Shown piece after piece: positions 8,564 through 18,092 of a stretch of 34,311 bases of DNA. The DNA comes from Candidatus Acidiferrales bacterium (GTDB lineage: Bacteria; Acidobacteriota; Terriglobia; Acidiferrales; UBA7541). Where the stretch lies: contig JASHRI010000063.1 in assembly GCA_030037435.1 (NCBI GenBank), positions 1 to 34,311 on the forward strand, written 5' to 3'. Position 1 is the first letter of the stretch, and the number at the start of each line of letters is the position of its first letter. A program made the translations under genes and the position numbers. Under the pieces are notes generated by a model, which saw nothing but the letters and a program-made list of their open reading frames with translations, was not told where the DNA came from and made no database searches.

Positions 8564-9838
8564 ATGAGTACAAGAACGGAACTTCTTGCGACCGGCAGCG
8601 AGGTAGCAGACGAAGTCCGTCATTTCTACGATCGGTATCCGTACCCCCCGCCCGTCGATAACCTGGAAAAATATCAAGAACGCTGGCACGACCCTCAAAG
8701 GAAGCGCGCCGATTTTCATTTGTTTTGGCCGGACCGGGTTTTTCGAGAAGACCAATCGATCCTCGTCGCGGGGTGCGGGACGTCACAGGCGGCCAAGCAC
8801 GCGTTGCGATGGCCGGCGGCTCAAGTGATAGGCATCGATAGCAGCGCAACCAGCGTGCGCTACACCGAGGAGCTTAAGAAAAAGCACAATCTCAAGAATC
8901 TTGAAGTGCAACAGTGTGCGATTGAACGGATCAGCGACTTAGGCATGAGTTTCGATCAGATCGTTTGCACAGGGGTCCTTCATCATCTTGCGGATCCTGA
9001 TGCAGCTCTTACTGCTCTGCGCAGGGTGCTTAAGCCGGACGGCGCCATGCACCTGATGGTGTATGCGCCTTACGGACGCGCCGGCGTCTATATGATCCAA
9101 GAGTTCTGCCGCCGAATCGGTATCCATCCCAGCGATGGAGAGATTCGCGATCTAATGCGTGGTCTGGGCGCCTTGCCTGCAGGACACCCCTTACAAAGCC
9201 TGCTGACCCAAGCCCCGGAACTGCAAGATGAGCTGACGCTTGCCGATGCACTGTTGCACCCTAAGGATCGCGCATATTCCGTCCCGCAACTGTTGGAGCT
9301 TATCGAAGGAGCGGCGCTGCGTTTCGGCCGTTGGATTCGACAGGCACCTTACAGCGCTCAGTGCGGTGTTATGTCAAGGATCCCGCAGGCTGCCCGGATA
9401 ATGCGCCTGCCGCTGGAAGAACAGTATGCCGTCGCCGAACTATTTCGAGGCACGATGATCCGCCACAGCGCAGTTGTGTATCGAAATGATTGCGCCAGTC
9501 CCTCGCAGCCAATCGATTTCGCCGGAGACGGCTGGCTCGACTACGTGCCGATTCGAATGCCCGACACGATCTGCATTGAAGACGGCCTAGAGCCAGGGAC
9601 TGCGGCTGTTTTGATCAATCGAACTCACACGTATAGAGATTTATTTCTGGCTGTCGGGCAAATAGAAAAACGATTCTTCGACGCGATCGACGGGCAGCAT
9701 AAGATCGGCGATATCGTGGAACGAGCGCTCTCATCCTCTTGCCGAAGTGCACACCTTGACTTGGCGCGCAGTTTTTTCGAACGGCTCTGGTGGCACGATC
9801 TAGTTGTCTTCGAGACCGCGGCGCGAGCGACCGCTTAG
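8564..9838 (+). CDS. Class I SAM-dependent methyltransferase with C-terminal extension
   Basis: VAGCGTSQAAKHA (motif I), IGIDSS, FDQIVCTGVLHHLADPDAALTALRRVLKPDG. Start taken at ATG 8564 because the track start (8501) would translate the hairpin. Confidence 0.87.
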   Translation: MSTRTELLATGSEVADEVRHFYDRYPYPPPVDNLEKYQERWHDPQRKRADFHLFWPDRVFREDQSILVAGCGTSQAAKHALRWPAAQVIGIDSSATSVRYTEELKKKHNLKNLEVQQCAIERISDLGMSFDQIVCTGVLHHLADPDAALTALRRVLKPDGAMHLMVYAPYGRAGVYMIQEFCRRIGIHPSDGEIRDLMRGLGALPAGHPLQSLLTQAPELQDELTLADALLHPKDRAYSVPQLLELIEGAALRFGRWIRQAPYSAQCGVMSRIPQAARIMRLPLEEQYAVAELFRGTMIRHSAVVYRNDCASPSQPIDFAGDGWLDYVPIRMPDTICIEDGLEPGTAAVLINRTHTYRDLFLAVGQIEKRFFDAIDGQHKIGDIVERALSSSCRSAHLDLARSFFERLWWHDLVVFETAARATA

Positions 9839-10011
9839 AAGTACGCGAATTGCCGGGCGCCGTCCATGCGGAGAAGCGATTTCCACATTTCCTCGATTTC
9901 CACATCGAAAAACTACTTCGGTGTAATTGACTCCTTACGCGAGCAGAGTTACAACCGCTGCGTCAAATCGTTCTGATCATCTGAGTCTTGGGCGGCGCGG
10001 CAAGTGAAAGC

Positions 10012-10282
10012 TTGACGAGCTACCCAGGACATGGGTAGATCGAACGGCCTTGATAAAGTTCCGAATGTTGCAGCAGCACGGCGAGTCCTGAGGTTTGAAC
10101 TCGCGGTGGGTCCAAGCGTCTTCGTCGAGCATGCTTGGCGTAGTGACGCGGGTCCGAGCCGCGGGCTGGCCCTTGGAGAGTTGTCGTGGCCGGTTTCTCC
10201 GGCTAACCCCGGCTGAATCCTTGGCAGCTGTTTATTTTCGAGACTGAAGGGAAGGGGCGAGCAATCGCCCCTTTTCTTTTTT
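10012..10282 (+). ncRNA. Candidate structured noncoding RNA or leader RNA, family not identified; boundaries approximate
   Basis: About 580-bp gap without a credible ORF contains successive perfect short hairpins: CTACCCA-N5-TGGGTAG (10020-10038), GCGAGT-N12-ACTCGC (10081-10104), CCAAGC...GCTTGG, GCCGG-N5-CCGGC, and ends in an intrinsic terminator. Confidence 0.35.
10252..10282 (+). terminator. Rho-independent terminator
   Basis: AAGGGGCGA-gcaa-TCGCCCCTT followed by TTCTTTTTT. Confidence 0.88.
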
Positions 10283-10419
10283 GCACCCACCAATCTTCGC
10301 ATTGCGCTCTCAAGCCTCCGTTTCGGACGGGCAATCTGCTTAGAGCCTCTTGGAACAAACCGCCCAGCTTTTGCGTTCCTCACTCAGCAGGAATTTCGCA
10401 ACTTGCTGGGAGACGAAGC

Positions 10420-11274
10420 ATGACGGAGCCGCGCGTCAAGCATCCAGTATTGCTCTATCTTGTGATCGCCTGCATTCCACCCTGGATTGGCTGGTCGCTG
10501 ATGGCTTTTGGCGTGATTCCCCAGAACTCGCCTTGGTCTGGCCCGATATTCCTGACCGGTGAGGCAGTCAGCATCGCTGGCCTTGCCGTGACCTTCATGA
10601 CACAGGGCAGCCAAGGCGTTTTGAGTCTGCTGAAACAGGCAGTGCGCGCCGCCGTGCCAATCCAATGGTGGCTGTATGCACTGCTCCTTCCACCGTCTTG
10701 TTCCGTTGCCACCGGAATTCTTTATCTAATGCTTCATGGCAAGCCAATCGTTTTCAAGCCGTCTGCTTTCCTCCAGGTCGGTACGCCGGCCCTGCTCGTG
10801 CCGTTTCTATTCGGTCCCTTAGGCGAAGAATTCGGCTGGCGCGGATTCTTACTTCCACGATTCGTCAGAAAATTCTCCGCGGTCCCGGCGTGCTTTTTCG
10901 TTGGCATCATCTGGGCGGTTTGGCATTGGCCGCTCTACTACAAGGCAATCGCCAAGTCGCCGGCCGAGGAAATCTTCTTTATGTTGGCAAACATCACAGG
11001 GTTGAGTTTTCTTCTCGGGGTTGTGTACCTGCGTACGAACAGCCTTCTGTTTTCCATGCTGATGCACTGGAGCAGCAACGCAACGCTGGTTCTTGTGGGA
11101 GGGCTTCTGCCCGACCTTCCCAGCAATGCACTGAATGACATCGCGTTCAGATGGTGCGGGCTGGGCGTGCTAACGCTATGTGTCGCCGCGGTGATCCCGC
11201 TACTGCTGCGCACGGATCGTCGTAGTCCACCGATTATTCAAACGGCGGAATTCCCCGCTGCCGCCGTTGACTAA
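10420..11274 (+). CDS. CPBP family intramembrane glutamic endopeptidase (CAAX protease/bacteriocin-processing)
   Basis: EEFGWRGFLLPRF, WAVWHWPLYY and NSLLFSMLMHWSSNA motifs of the family. Confidence 0.9.
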   Translation: MTEPRVKHPVLLYLVIACIPPWIGWSLMAFGVIPQNSPWSGPIFLTGEAVSIAGLAVTFMTQGSQGVLSLLKQAVRAAVPIQWWLYALLLPPSCSVATGILYLMLHGKPIVFKPSAFLQVGTPALLVPFLFGPLGEEFGWRGFLLPRFVRKFSAVPACFFVGIIWAVWHWPLYYKAIAKSPAEEIFFMLANITGLSFLLGVVYLRTNSLLFSMLMHWSSNATLVLVGGLLPDLPSNALNDIAFRWCGLGVLTLCVAAVIPLLLRTDRRSPPIIQTAEFPAAAVD

Positions 11275-11336
11275 GCCCTGATCGCTGCTATCCTCGTGCG
11301 GCGGAATTGTTACCGCAACTCTGCGTGGAGATATGC

Positions 11337-12167
11337 GTGGCCGGGGAACTTAAAGGACAAGTCGCGATCGTCACTGGTGCGGGACGCGGCATCGGTCGAG
11401 CCATCGCCCTGCGATTTGCCGCCGAAGGTGCGGCGGTGGGCCTGACGGCGCGGACGAAAGCCCAAATCGATGCGGTGCTCGCGCAGATCGAACGAGCGTC
11501 AGGCCGTGGCTGTGCGGTGGCAGGCGACGCCACCAGCCGTGCTGACGTGGAGCGCATTGTTCGCACGGTTGAGGAAAATCTGGGGCCGGTGACGCTGCTC
11601 GTTAATAATGCCGGTGTCGCCGGTCCGTACGGTCCCGTGGGAGAGGTGGATCCGGGCGCGTGGTGGAAGGCGCAGGAACTGCACATTCTTGCGCCGATGC
11701 TGTTCATGACCGCCGTGATGCGCGGGATGGCCGCGCGCCGCGCGGGGCGCATCATCAATATCTCTTCCCCGCGCTCGCATCAACTGACGGCAAATCTCTC
11801 CGCGTATAGCCTGGGCAAAACCGCGCAGAACCGGCTCGCCGAACTCGTAGCGAACGAAGGCAAGCCGCACGGAGTGAAGGCATTCGCTCTCGATCCCGGC
11901 TCGATCATGACGGAAATGGCCGACGACACTATGAACTCGCCCGACGCCCAGCGATGGGTACCGCAGATGGTGGCGCGACTGCATGAATTGAAAGGTACGC
12001 TAGGTCCCGAGGACGGAATGCAGTGGTGTACCGACCGTTGCGTCGCCTTCGCATCAGGGCGTTTCGACGCGCTCTCGGGCCGGTACATCGACCGGACCGA
12101 AGATCCGGAAGAAATTCTGCGTCGGATCGAAAAGGAATCTTTCAAGGAGAGGACCTCGCACTTATGA
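11337..12167 (+). CDS. SDR family NAD(P)-dependent oxidoreductase
   Basis: TGAGRGIG, NNAG, YSLGK motifs. GTG at 11337 has GGAG 6 nt upstream; track start at 11307 is TTG. Confidence 0.9.
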   Translation: MAGELKGQVAIVTGAGRGIGRAIALRFAAEGAAVGLTARTKAQIDAVLAQIERASGRGCAVAGDATSRADVERIVRTVEENLGPVTLLVNNAGVAGPYGPVGEVDPGAWWKAQELHILAPMLFMTAVMRGMAARRAGRIINISSPRSHQLTANLSAYSLGKTAQNRLAELVANEGKPHGVKAFALDPGSIMTEMADDTMNSPDAQRWVPQMVARLHELKGTLGPEDGMQWCTDRCVAFASGRFDALSGRYIDRTEDPEEILRRIEKESFKERTSHL

Positions 12168-13177
12168 GAAAAGTCGACGTCTTTACGCACATTTGGCCAA
12201 AGCCTTTTCATGAGGCTCTTTTGAAATCCACCGGCCCGATGAAGGACATCCACCGCCGCAGCGAAGCTGTACCCATGATGACTAATCTCGACATTCGCTT
12301 CAAAGTGATGGATTCATTCGACGAGTACCAGCAGATTCTGTCGCTCGCGTCGCCGCCGCCCGATGTCGTGGGCACGCGCCATGCGTGGCGGGAACTTTCG
12401 CGAATCGGCAGCGACTCAATGGCTGAACTTTGCCAGAAATATCCGCAGCGTTTTCCGAGTTTCATCACTTCAGTTGCGATGCGCGATCTGGAGGGCGCGG
12501 TCGAAGAAGCGCGTCGTGCCATCACCCAGCTTGGCGCATGCGGAATACAGATCTATTCGAATGTCGGCGGCAAGGCACTTGACGCTCAGGAATTTCGCCC
12601 CGTGTTCAAGGAAATGGAAAAACTCGGCAAGCCCGTGTGGATCCATCCGGCCCGCACCGCGGATTTTCCGGACTATTTGATGGAACCGAGATCGCAGTAT
12701 GAAATCTGGTGGACGTTCGGCTGGCCATATGAATCGAGCGCGGCGCAAGCTCGCATGGTGTTTTCGAAGATGCTGGACGAAATGCCCGGGCTGAAGTTCA
12801 TCATTCATCATGCCGGCGGGATGGTGCCGTTCTTTGAAGGGCGCGTTGGGGCGGGCTGGGACCAGCTCGGAGCGCGCACTTCGGACACCGACTATCGCAA
12901 GCTATTGAAAGAGCTGAAGCGACCGCACCTCGAGTACTTCAAAGAATTTTTCTACGCCGATACAGCCACATTCGGTTCCAAGGCCGCGATCGAATGTGCA
13001 TTGAACTTCTATGGCGTCGGGCACGTGCTCTTTGCGTCCGATTCCCCATTTGATCCCGAGGGCGGTCCCATGTACATCCGCGAGACGATCCGCTGCATCG
13101 ACGCTCTCAATATCTCGAACGCCGATCGCGAGGCGCTCTACTACAAGAACGCCTGCAAGCTGCTCGGAATCAAATAG
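12164..13177 (+). CDS. Amidohydrolase family protein (amidohydrolase_2/ACMSD-like)
   Basis: DVFTHIWP, KFIIHHAGGMVPFFEGR, VLFASDSPFDPEGG. ATG at 12164 overlaps the SDR stop codon (ATGA). Confidence 0.85.
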   Translation: MRKVDVFTHIWPKPFHEALLKSTGPMKDIHRRSEAVPMMTNLDIRFKVMDSFDEYQQILSLASPPPDVVGTRHAWRELSRIGSDSMAELCQKYPQRFPSFITSVAMRDLEGAVEEARRAITQLGACGIQIYSNVGGKALDAQEFRPVFKEMEKLGKPVWIHPARTADFPDYLMEPRSQYEIWWTFGWPYESSAAQARMVFSKMLDEMPGLKFIIHHAGGMVPFFEGRVGAGWDQLGARTSDTDYRKLLKELKRPHLEYFKEFFYADTATFGSKAAIECALNFYGVGHVLFASDSPFDPEGGPMYIRETIRCIDALNISNADREALYYKNACKLLGIK

Positions 13178-13382
13178 CGACTACGAGACTTTCGCAAAGT
13201 ATGCGGAACCGTCTGCACACCTTGGTCGTGGCTTTGCTGCCCTATTGGTGTGCCTATATCGCTGCAATTTGAATACAACTGCTCGTAACTTACACAAAAC
13301 AAATGGTTCGGTTTTGGTCAGGCAGTTGCACATTCGGGAGTAACGTGCATCGCGATGCGTTAGAATAGTTGGTTCAACAAAG

Positions 13383-15740
13383 ATGGATGAGCAATTTTAT
13401 CGTGCGACGACTAAGATAGGCAGTGGCACACTTGTCGGACGGCTGGCCTTCGCGTTCCTCTTGATCTGTTCCATGGCGCTCGGCGCCGCAATCGGGCTGC
13501 TCTTCGTCTACTCGAGCGATCTGCCTGAAATTCACGCGCTCGAAGATTATCGGCCGATGACGGAGACGGAGTTGTATGCGGACGATGGGCAGCCAATCGG
13601 CACGTTCTCTCTGCAGCGGCGGATTCTGCTGAGCTACAACCAGATCCCCAAACTGCTTCGGGACGCGATCCTCACGACAGAGGACCAGCACTTTGAGGAG
13701 CACTGGGGCGTAGATTTCCCGCGCGTAGTCGAGTCTGCCTGGCACGACGTCACCCATCATCGCGCCGCGGAAGGCGCCAGCACCTTGACCATGCAACTTG
13801 CCGGCGGACTATTTCTGAATCGCGCTGATCGCAGTATGCATCGCAAAATTCAGGAGACGATTCTGGCGCTTCAGATTGAGCGCCACTACACCAAAGAACA
13901 GATTTTCACGATGTACTGCAACCAGATCTACCTGGGCTCGGGAAACTATGGCTTCGAGGCGGCTTCGGAGTATTACTTCAGCAAGCCTCTCAGCGAGATC
14001 ACGCTCCCCGAAGCAGCGCTGCTCGCGGCGATCATACGCGGTCCCATCTATTCGCCGATCAATCATCCGGAGCGAGCGCTGGCGCGAAGGAATCTGGTTC
14101 TGTCGCTGATGGCCCACGATCACAAAATCACCTATGCGCAGGCTGCCGCAGCGAGCAAGGAACCGATGGGCCTGCACATTGAATCTCTGCGCGACGATCT
14201 GGCGCCTTATTTCGTGGAAGAGGTTCGAGAATATCTGGAGCGTACTTACGGCACCGCGGCAGTTCACGAACAAGGTCTGCGCGTGTACACAACGCTGAAT
14301 GTGGCGATGCAGAAGGCGGCGGACCAAGCGGTTCGGGATGGCTTGCACGCCTACGACCGTCGACATGGCTGGCGCGGTGACCTGCCGAACGTTCTGCGAG
14401 ATCATCTCGGCACGCTCGAAAAATACCAAAGCGACGATTGGCACGGCCCCATCCATAAGGGTGATTACATCACGGGCCTGGTGACGGCGGTGGAACCCAG
14501 TGCGGCGGCGATCAGAATCGGAACGGATCATGCCTTGCTCACGCCGATGGACTTCGCCTGGACCGGTCACAAATCGGCGACGGAGATTCTCAAAGTCGGC
14601 GATCTCGTGAATGTCCAGATCAAGGGACTCTCGGGTTCGGTCGCCGACGTCGAGCTTGAACAGGTGCCGACCGCGCAAGCCTCGCTGCTCGCCATCGATA
14701 ATTCCACAGGCGAGATCAAGGCCATGGTCGGCGGTTACGACTTCGAGCAATCGAAATTCAATCGGGCCACCCAAGCCATGCGACAGACGGGCAGCTCCTT
14801 TAAAGTGTACGTGTACACGGAAGCGATGGAGCAAGGCGCTTCCCCCTTCGACACCGTCGTGGACGAGCCGGTCACGTTTCATAGCGGCGCGCAGGACTAC
14901 TCGCCCCACAACTACGACGAAAAATTCGAGGGGCGGATCACGCTGCGCCGCGCCCTGGCTGATTCGCGCAATGTGCCGGCGGTTCGGCTGCTGGACCATG
15001 TTGGTATTGAAAACGTGATTGACCTGGCGCGCAAATTTGGGATCACCAGCCCGTTGCCTCCCTACCTGCCGCTCGCGCTCGGCGCCGCCGATCTCACATT
15101 GCTGGAACATACTTCCGCGTTCACCACGTTTCCAGACGATGGCCTCCACATTGATCCGCACTTTATCCGCAGGGTCACTTCGTATGACGGCGCTTTGCTC
15201 GAGGAGCCGCGGCCGAGAGTGACGGATGTGATTCCGCCCGACGTGGCGCGGACCATGGTGGCGATGCTCGAGGATGTGGTGCAATTCGGCACCGGCATTC
15301 GAGCGAAAGAATTGGGACGACCCTCTGGCGGCAAGACCGGAACCACAAATGATTTTACCGATGCGTGGTACCTCGGCTTTACTCCCCAAGTCACGACGGG
15401 AGTATGGGTCGGTTTCGACGACAAGCGCGTGTCACTTGGCAAGGGCGAAACGGGAGCGCACGCCGCATTGCCTATCTGGCTGGAGTTCATGCAGCAAGCG
15501 ATGCAGGGCATGCCGGTCGAGAGCTTCCCGAACGTCGTGCCGCTGGAGAAGTTAGCGGGGACGAAAGAGGTTCAGGTCGACACGCCGGACACGGCTCCTC
15601 CTGCCGATACCACCGAACAGGGCATCACCACCGGGAGCAACAACCCCGAGCCTGCGCCGCCCTTGCCTCCACAAAAGACCCCTCCAGCAACAGCATTGCC
15701 AGTGCGCGCAAATGCGTCTGCAACGCCCCTGGCACATTAG
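13383..15740 (+). CDS. Class A penicillin-binding protein (PBP1A family; transglycosylase/transpeptidase)
   Basis: GT51: TTEDQHFEEHWGVD, EGASTLTMQLAGGLFL, RKIQETILALQIE. Transpeptidase: TGSSFK, DSRN, GKTGTTN. Confidence 0.95.
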   Translation: MDEQFYRATTKIGSGTLVGRLAFAFLLICSMALGAAIGLLFVYSSDLPEIHALEDYRPMTETELYADDGQPIGTFSLQRRILLSYNQIPKLLRDAILTTEDQHFEEHWGVDFPRVVESAWHDVTHHRAAEGASTLTMQLAGGLFLNRADRSMHRKIQETILALQIERHYTKEQIFTMYCNQIYLGSGNYGFEAASEYYFSKPLSEITLPEAALLAAIIRGPIYSPINHPERALARRNLVLSLMAHDHKITYAQAAAASKEPMGLHIESLRDDLAPYFVEEVREYLERTYGTAAVHEQGLRVYTTLNVAMQKAADQAVRDGLHAYDRRHGWRGDLPNVLRDHLGTLEKYQSDDWHGPIHKGDYITGLVTAVEPSAAAIRIGTDHALLTPMDFAWTGHKSATEILKVGDLVNVQIKGLSGSVADVELEQVPTAQASLLAIDNSTGEIKAMVGGYDFEQSKFNRATQAMRQTGSSFKVYVYTEAMEQGASPFDTVVDEPVTFHSGAQDYSPHNYDEKFEGRITLRRALADSRNVPAVRLLDHVGIENVIDLARKFGITSPLPPYLPLALGAADLTLLEHTSAFTTFPDDGLHIDPHFIRRVTSYDGALLEEPRPRVTDVIPPDVARTMVAMLEDVVQFGTGIRAKELGRPSGGKTGTTNDFTDAWYLGFTPQVTTGVWVGFDDKRVSLGKGETGAHAALPIWLEFMQQAMQGMPVESFPNVVPLEKLAGTKEVQVDTPDTAPPADTTEQGITTGSNNPEPAPPLPPQKTPPATALPVRANASATPLAH

Positions 15741-15760
15741 TTCTCTGCGATGGATGGATT

Positions 15761-16792
15761 TTAGCGAAAGGGATCCCAACCCGCTGGATCGAGCCGCGTA
15801 GCTTGTCCATTCGATCCCACGAGCACAATTTGCTTTTGCCGGGTGATCTCGCCGATGGGTGTGAGAAGCGTATGCCCGGGTGCTCGGCGCAAGTGCTTCG
15901 CTTTTCCGGGTGAGACGGTGAACAGGAGCTCGTAGTCCTCGCCGCCGTGCAAGGCCATCCGCAACGGGTCGAAATGAAGTGCGGCGGCTTTGCGTGCCGC
16001 AGCGGCTGGAATTTCCACGCACGGCAGCCGTTCCGCCGCCAATCGAGCGCCTGCGCCGCTCGCCGCGCACAGCCGTGCTAAGTCGGTCGAAAGACCATCT
16101 GAAATGTCGATCATCGCAGAGGGAATTCTTCGGTCCGCCAGCCACGCGCCTAGCGGAACTCGGATTTTGGGATATAGGTGTCGCTCACAAGCGATTCGCG
16201 GCCAGGTCTCGCGCTGTGTGCTAACCCTGCGACCTCGACGGACAAGCTCCAAGCCCAAAGCCGCCTCGCCGAGCCTCCCGCTTATGTAGATCAAATCTCC
16301 TGGCCGCGCGCCCGATCGTCGGATAGCACGGCCGCGCGCCACATGGCCCAGAACCGTGACGCTGATGAATACCTTCGAGGCTTTCGTCGTATCTCCGCCT
16401 ATGAGGCGCACTCCGAGCTCTTTCGCCGCGCGAGCCATGCCCTTCGAGAATTGATTGAGCCACGCCCCGGTGTGGCGAGGGGGGATTGCCAGTGTCAAGA
16501 GGAACGCACTGGGCGCAGCGCCCATGGCAACCACGTCGCTGGCTGCGCGCGCGAGCGCCTTGTAACCTACTGAATCTGCCGGATGCAAATTGGGAAGGAA
16601 ATGAATGCCTTCGATGAACGCATCGCAGGTCAGCACCTCGTCCACATCGCCAAAGGACGAAACGATTGCGGCATCGTCGCCAATTCCGAGGATGATACGT
16701 GAACCGAACTGGGAGTGTGGGCCCTCCCCTCGAATGCTCTTCGATCGGATTATTCGGGTAAGCCGTTGGATCAGCTGGCCTTCGGCATCCAT
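15761..16792 (-). CDS. thiL: Thiamine-phosphate kinase
   Basis: GIGDDAAIV, LTCDAFIEGIHF, GGDTTKASKVFISVTVLGH, IDISDGLSTDLARLC, ALHGGEDYELLFTV. Start revised from 16828 to ATG 16792, which has AGAGG 8 nt upstream. Confidence 0.92.
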   Translation of the reverse strand: MDAEGQLIQRLTRIIRSKSIRGEGPHSQFGSRIILGIGDDAAIVSSFGDVDEVLTCDAFIEGIHFLPNLHPADSVGYKALARAASDVVAMGAAPSAFLLTLAIPPRHTGAWLNQFSKGMARAAKELGVRLIGGDTTKASKVFISVTVLGHVARGRAIRRSGARPGDLIYISGRLGEAALGLELVRRGRRVSTQRETWPRIACERHLYPKIRVPLGAWLADRRIPSAMIDISDGLSTDLARLCAASGAGARLAAERLPCVEIPAAAARKAAALHFDPLRMALHGGEDYELLFTVSPGKAKHLRRAPGHTLLTPIGEITRQKQIVLVGSNGQATRLDPAGWDPFR

Positions 16793-16874
16793 TTGCTGTA
16801 CCTCTGTACAGTTGTGGCGCGGCCCCAAAATGGGCTAAAGTACCGCAACCAAGCCGAGCGCGAATACGCGCTGG

Positions 16875-16880
16875 ATTATA
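16875..16880 (-). promoter_or_regulatory. Possible -10 element (TATAAT) for thiL
   Basis: Perfect TATAAT on minus strand; no convincing -35. Confidence 0.4.
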
Positions 16881-16942
16881 GAAGTCTTTTGCCCCGATAG
16901 GCGAGACCGGGAATGGCCTGTGGAAAACAGTGCGATCCGGGA

Positions 16943-16971
16943 TTGACGTCGGTGGGCACGGCGGCTAGAAT
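16943..16971 (+). promoter_or_regulatory. Sigma70-like promoter for the M23 peptidase gene
   Basis: TTGACG (16943-16948), 17-bp spacer, TAGAAT (16966-16971). Confidence 0.65.
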
Positions 16972-17097
16972 GCGCGTGGTTTCGAACCAAGGCCCTCGGT
17001 TCAAACTCTGAATTCACGTGGGTTGCAGTCAGGCTGGAAGCCGCGAAAGGTCACGCAGCTTCCGCCCCGTTTTGGCGAGTTTCGGCGAAGAAATTTT

Positions 17098-17997
17098 ATG
17101 AAGGGAAAATCCTACACGTTTTTTATTGCGTCAAGCGCGACAGGCGGAGTCCGCCGCGTGCGGGTGCCCTTCTATGCTCTGCATGTGATAGCAGTCCTGG
17201 CGCTTGTAGGAGGCATCACCATTCTCGCAGGAATGGGGTCGTACTCGCGGATGTTGTGGAAGGCGACAAACTACAACTCGTTGCGTCGCGAACAGGACAG
17301 CCTGAAGAAGCAATACGTTGAACTTCAGGGCCAGGTGAAGGACACCAACCAGCGCTTGACCTCGCTCCAATCTCTCGCGGGCGAAGTAGCGATGGCGTAC
17401 GGCATTACGCGGTTTCATCAGACCCCGTTCGATTTGGCAGACGCTCAGGTTGAGCCCGATAGCGAATTCCAGGAATCACTCGATGAATTCAGCTACCTGG
17501 CGAAAAATGCGAACGCGGTGTCGATGTCCACCGGCGGGGTTCACCTGCTGCCGGCGGCGGAATTGAGTAGCCTTGAGGTCGCGCCGACCCTGTGGCCGGT
17601 TGTGGGCCGGATTACCGGTCATTTCGGCGAGCGCATGGATCCTTTCAGTGGTGAGGGTGCGTTTCACGCGGGACTCGATATCGCCTCGCACTACGGCGAC
17701 GAAATCCGCGCTACGGCAGATGGCGAAGTCACGGAAGTGGGCCGTCGCACCGGCTATGGCCGTCTGATCATCATCGATCATGGATTTGGCGTAACCACCT
17801 GGTACGGCCACCTGTCGGGATTCAATGTGCAGCCTGGCATGCACGTGAAGGCTGGCGACGTGATTGGCTACGAGGGCGATAGCGGACGCTCGACGGGCCC
17901 GCACCTGCATTATGAAGTCCGAATCTACAACACTCCTGTAAACCCCTGGCGTTACCTGCGCGGCATCAATCCGAATCCGACATCCACGGGCGATTGA
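17098..17997 (+). CDS. M23 family metallopeptidase, membrane anchored
   Basis: N-terminal TM, coiled-coil, then GHFGERMDPFSGEGAFHAGLDIASHYGDEIRATADGEV...TWYGHLSGF...GPHLHYEVR. Confidence 0.92.
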   Translation: MKGKSYTFFIASSATGGVRRVRVPFYALHVIAVLALVGGITILAGMGSYSRMLWKATNYNSLRREQDSLKKQYVELQGQVKDTNQRLTSLQSLAGEVAMAYGITRFHQTPFDLADAQVEPDSEFQESLDEFSYLAKNANAVSMSTGGVHLLPAAELSSLEVAPTLWPVVGRITGHFGERMDPFSGEGAFHAGLDIASHYGDEIRATADGEVTEVGRRTGYGRLIIIDHGFGVTTWYGHLSGFNVQPGMHVKAGDVIGYEGDSGRSTGPHLHYEVRIYNTPVNPWRYLRGINPNPTSTGD

Positions 17998-18092
17998 TTC
18001 CAGGTATTTCAGCACGCCCCATTCCCTGCCGTCGACACCCTTTGTGGGATTAACTGCCTCTTCACAATGGCTGCGACCACGGGGAGGAATGG

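Noticed and set aside
10031-10216. 61-aa ORF in the structured intergenic region
   Set aside because: No ribosome-binding site or homology signal; the region is better explained by RNA structure.
13809-15389. 526-aa minus-strand ORF opposite the PBP1A gene
   Set aside because: Mirror-frame ORF of a confidently identified gene in high-GC DNA; sequence shows no family motif.
16796-16811. CTGT-N8-ACAG resembling an E. coli-type LexA box
   Set aside because: Such a palindrome is expected by chance about once per 65 kb, thiL is not an SOS gene, and the motif is better explained as a hairpin at the thiL start.
16977-17015. GGTTTCGAACC and GGTTCAAACTC resembling tRNA T-loops
   Set aside because: No flanking acceptor, D-arm or anticodon arm pairing; lies in the M23 gene leader.
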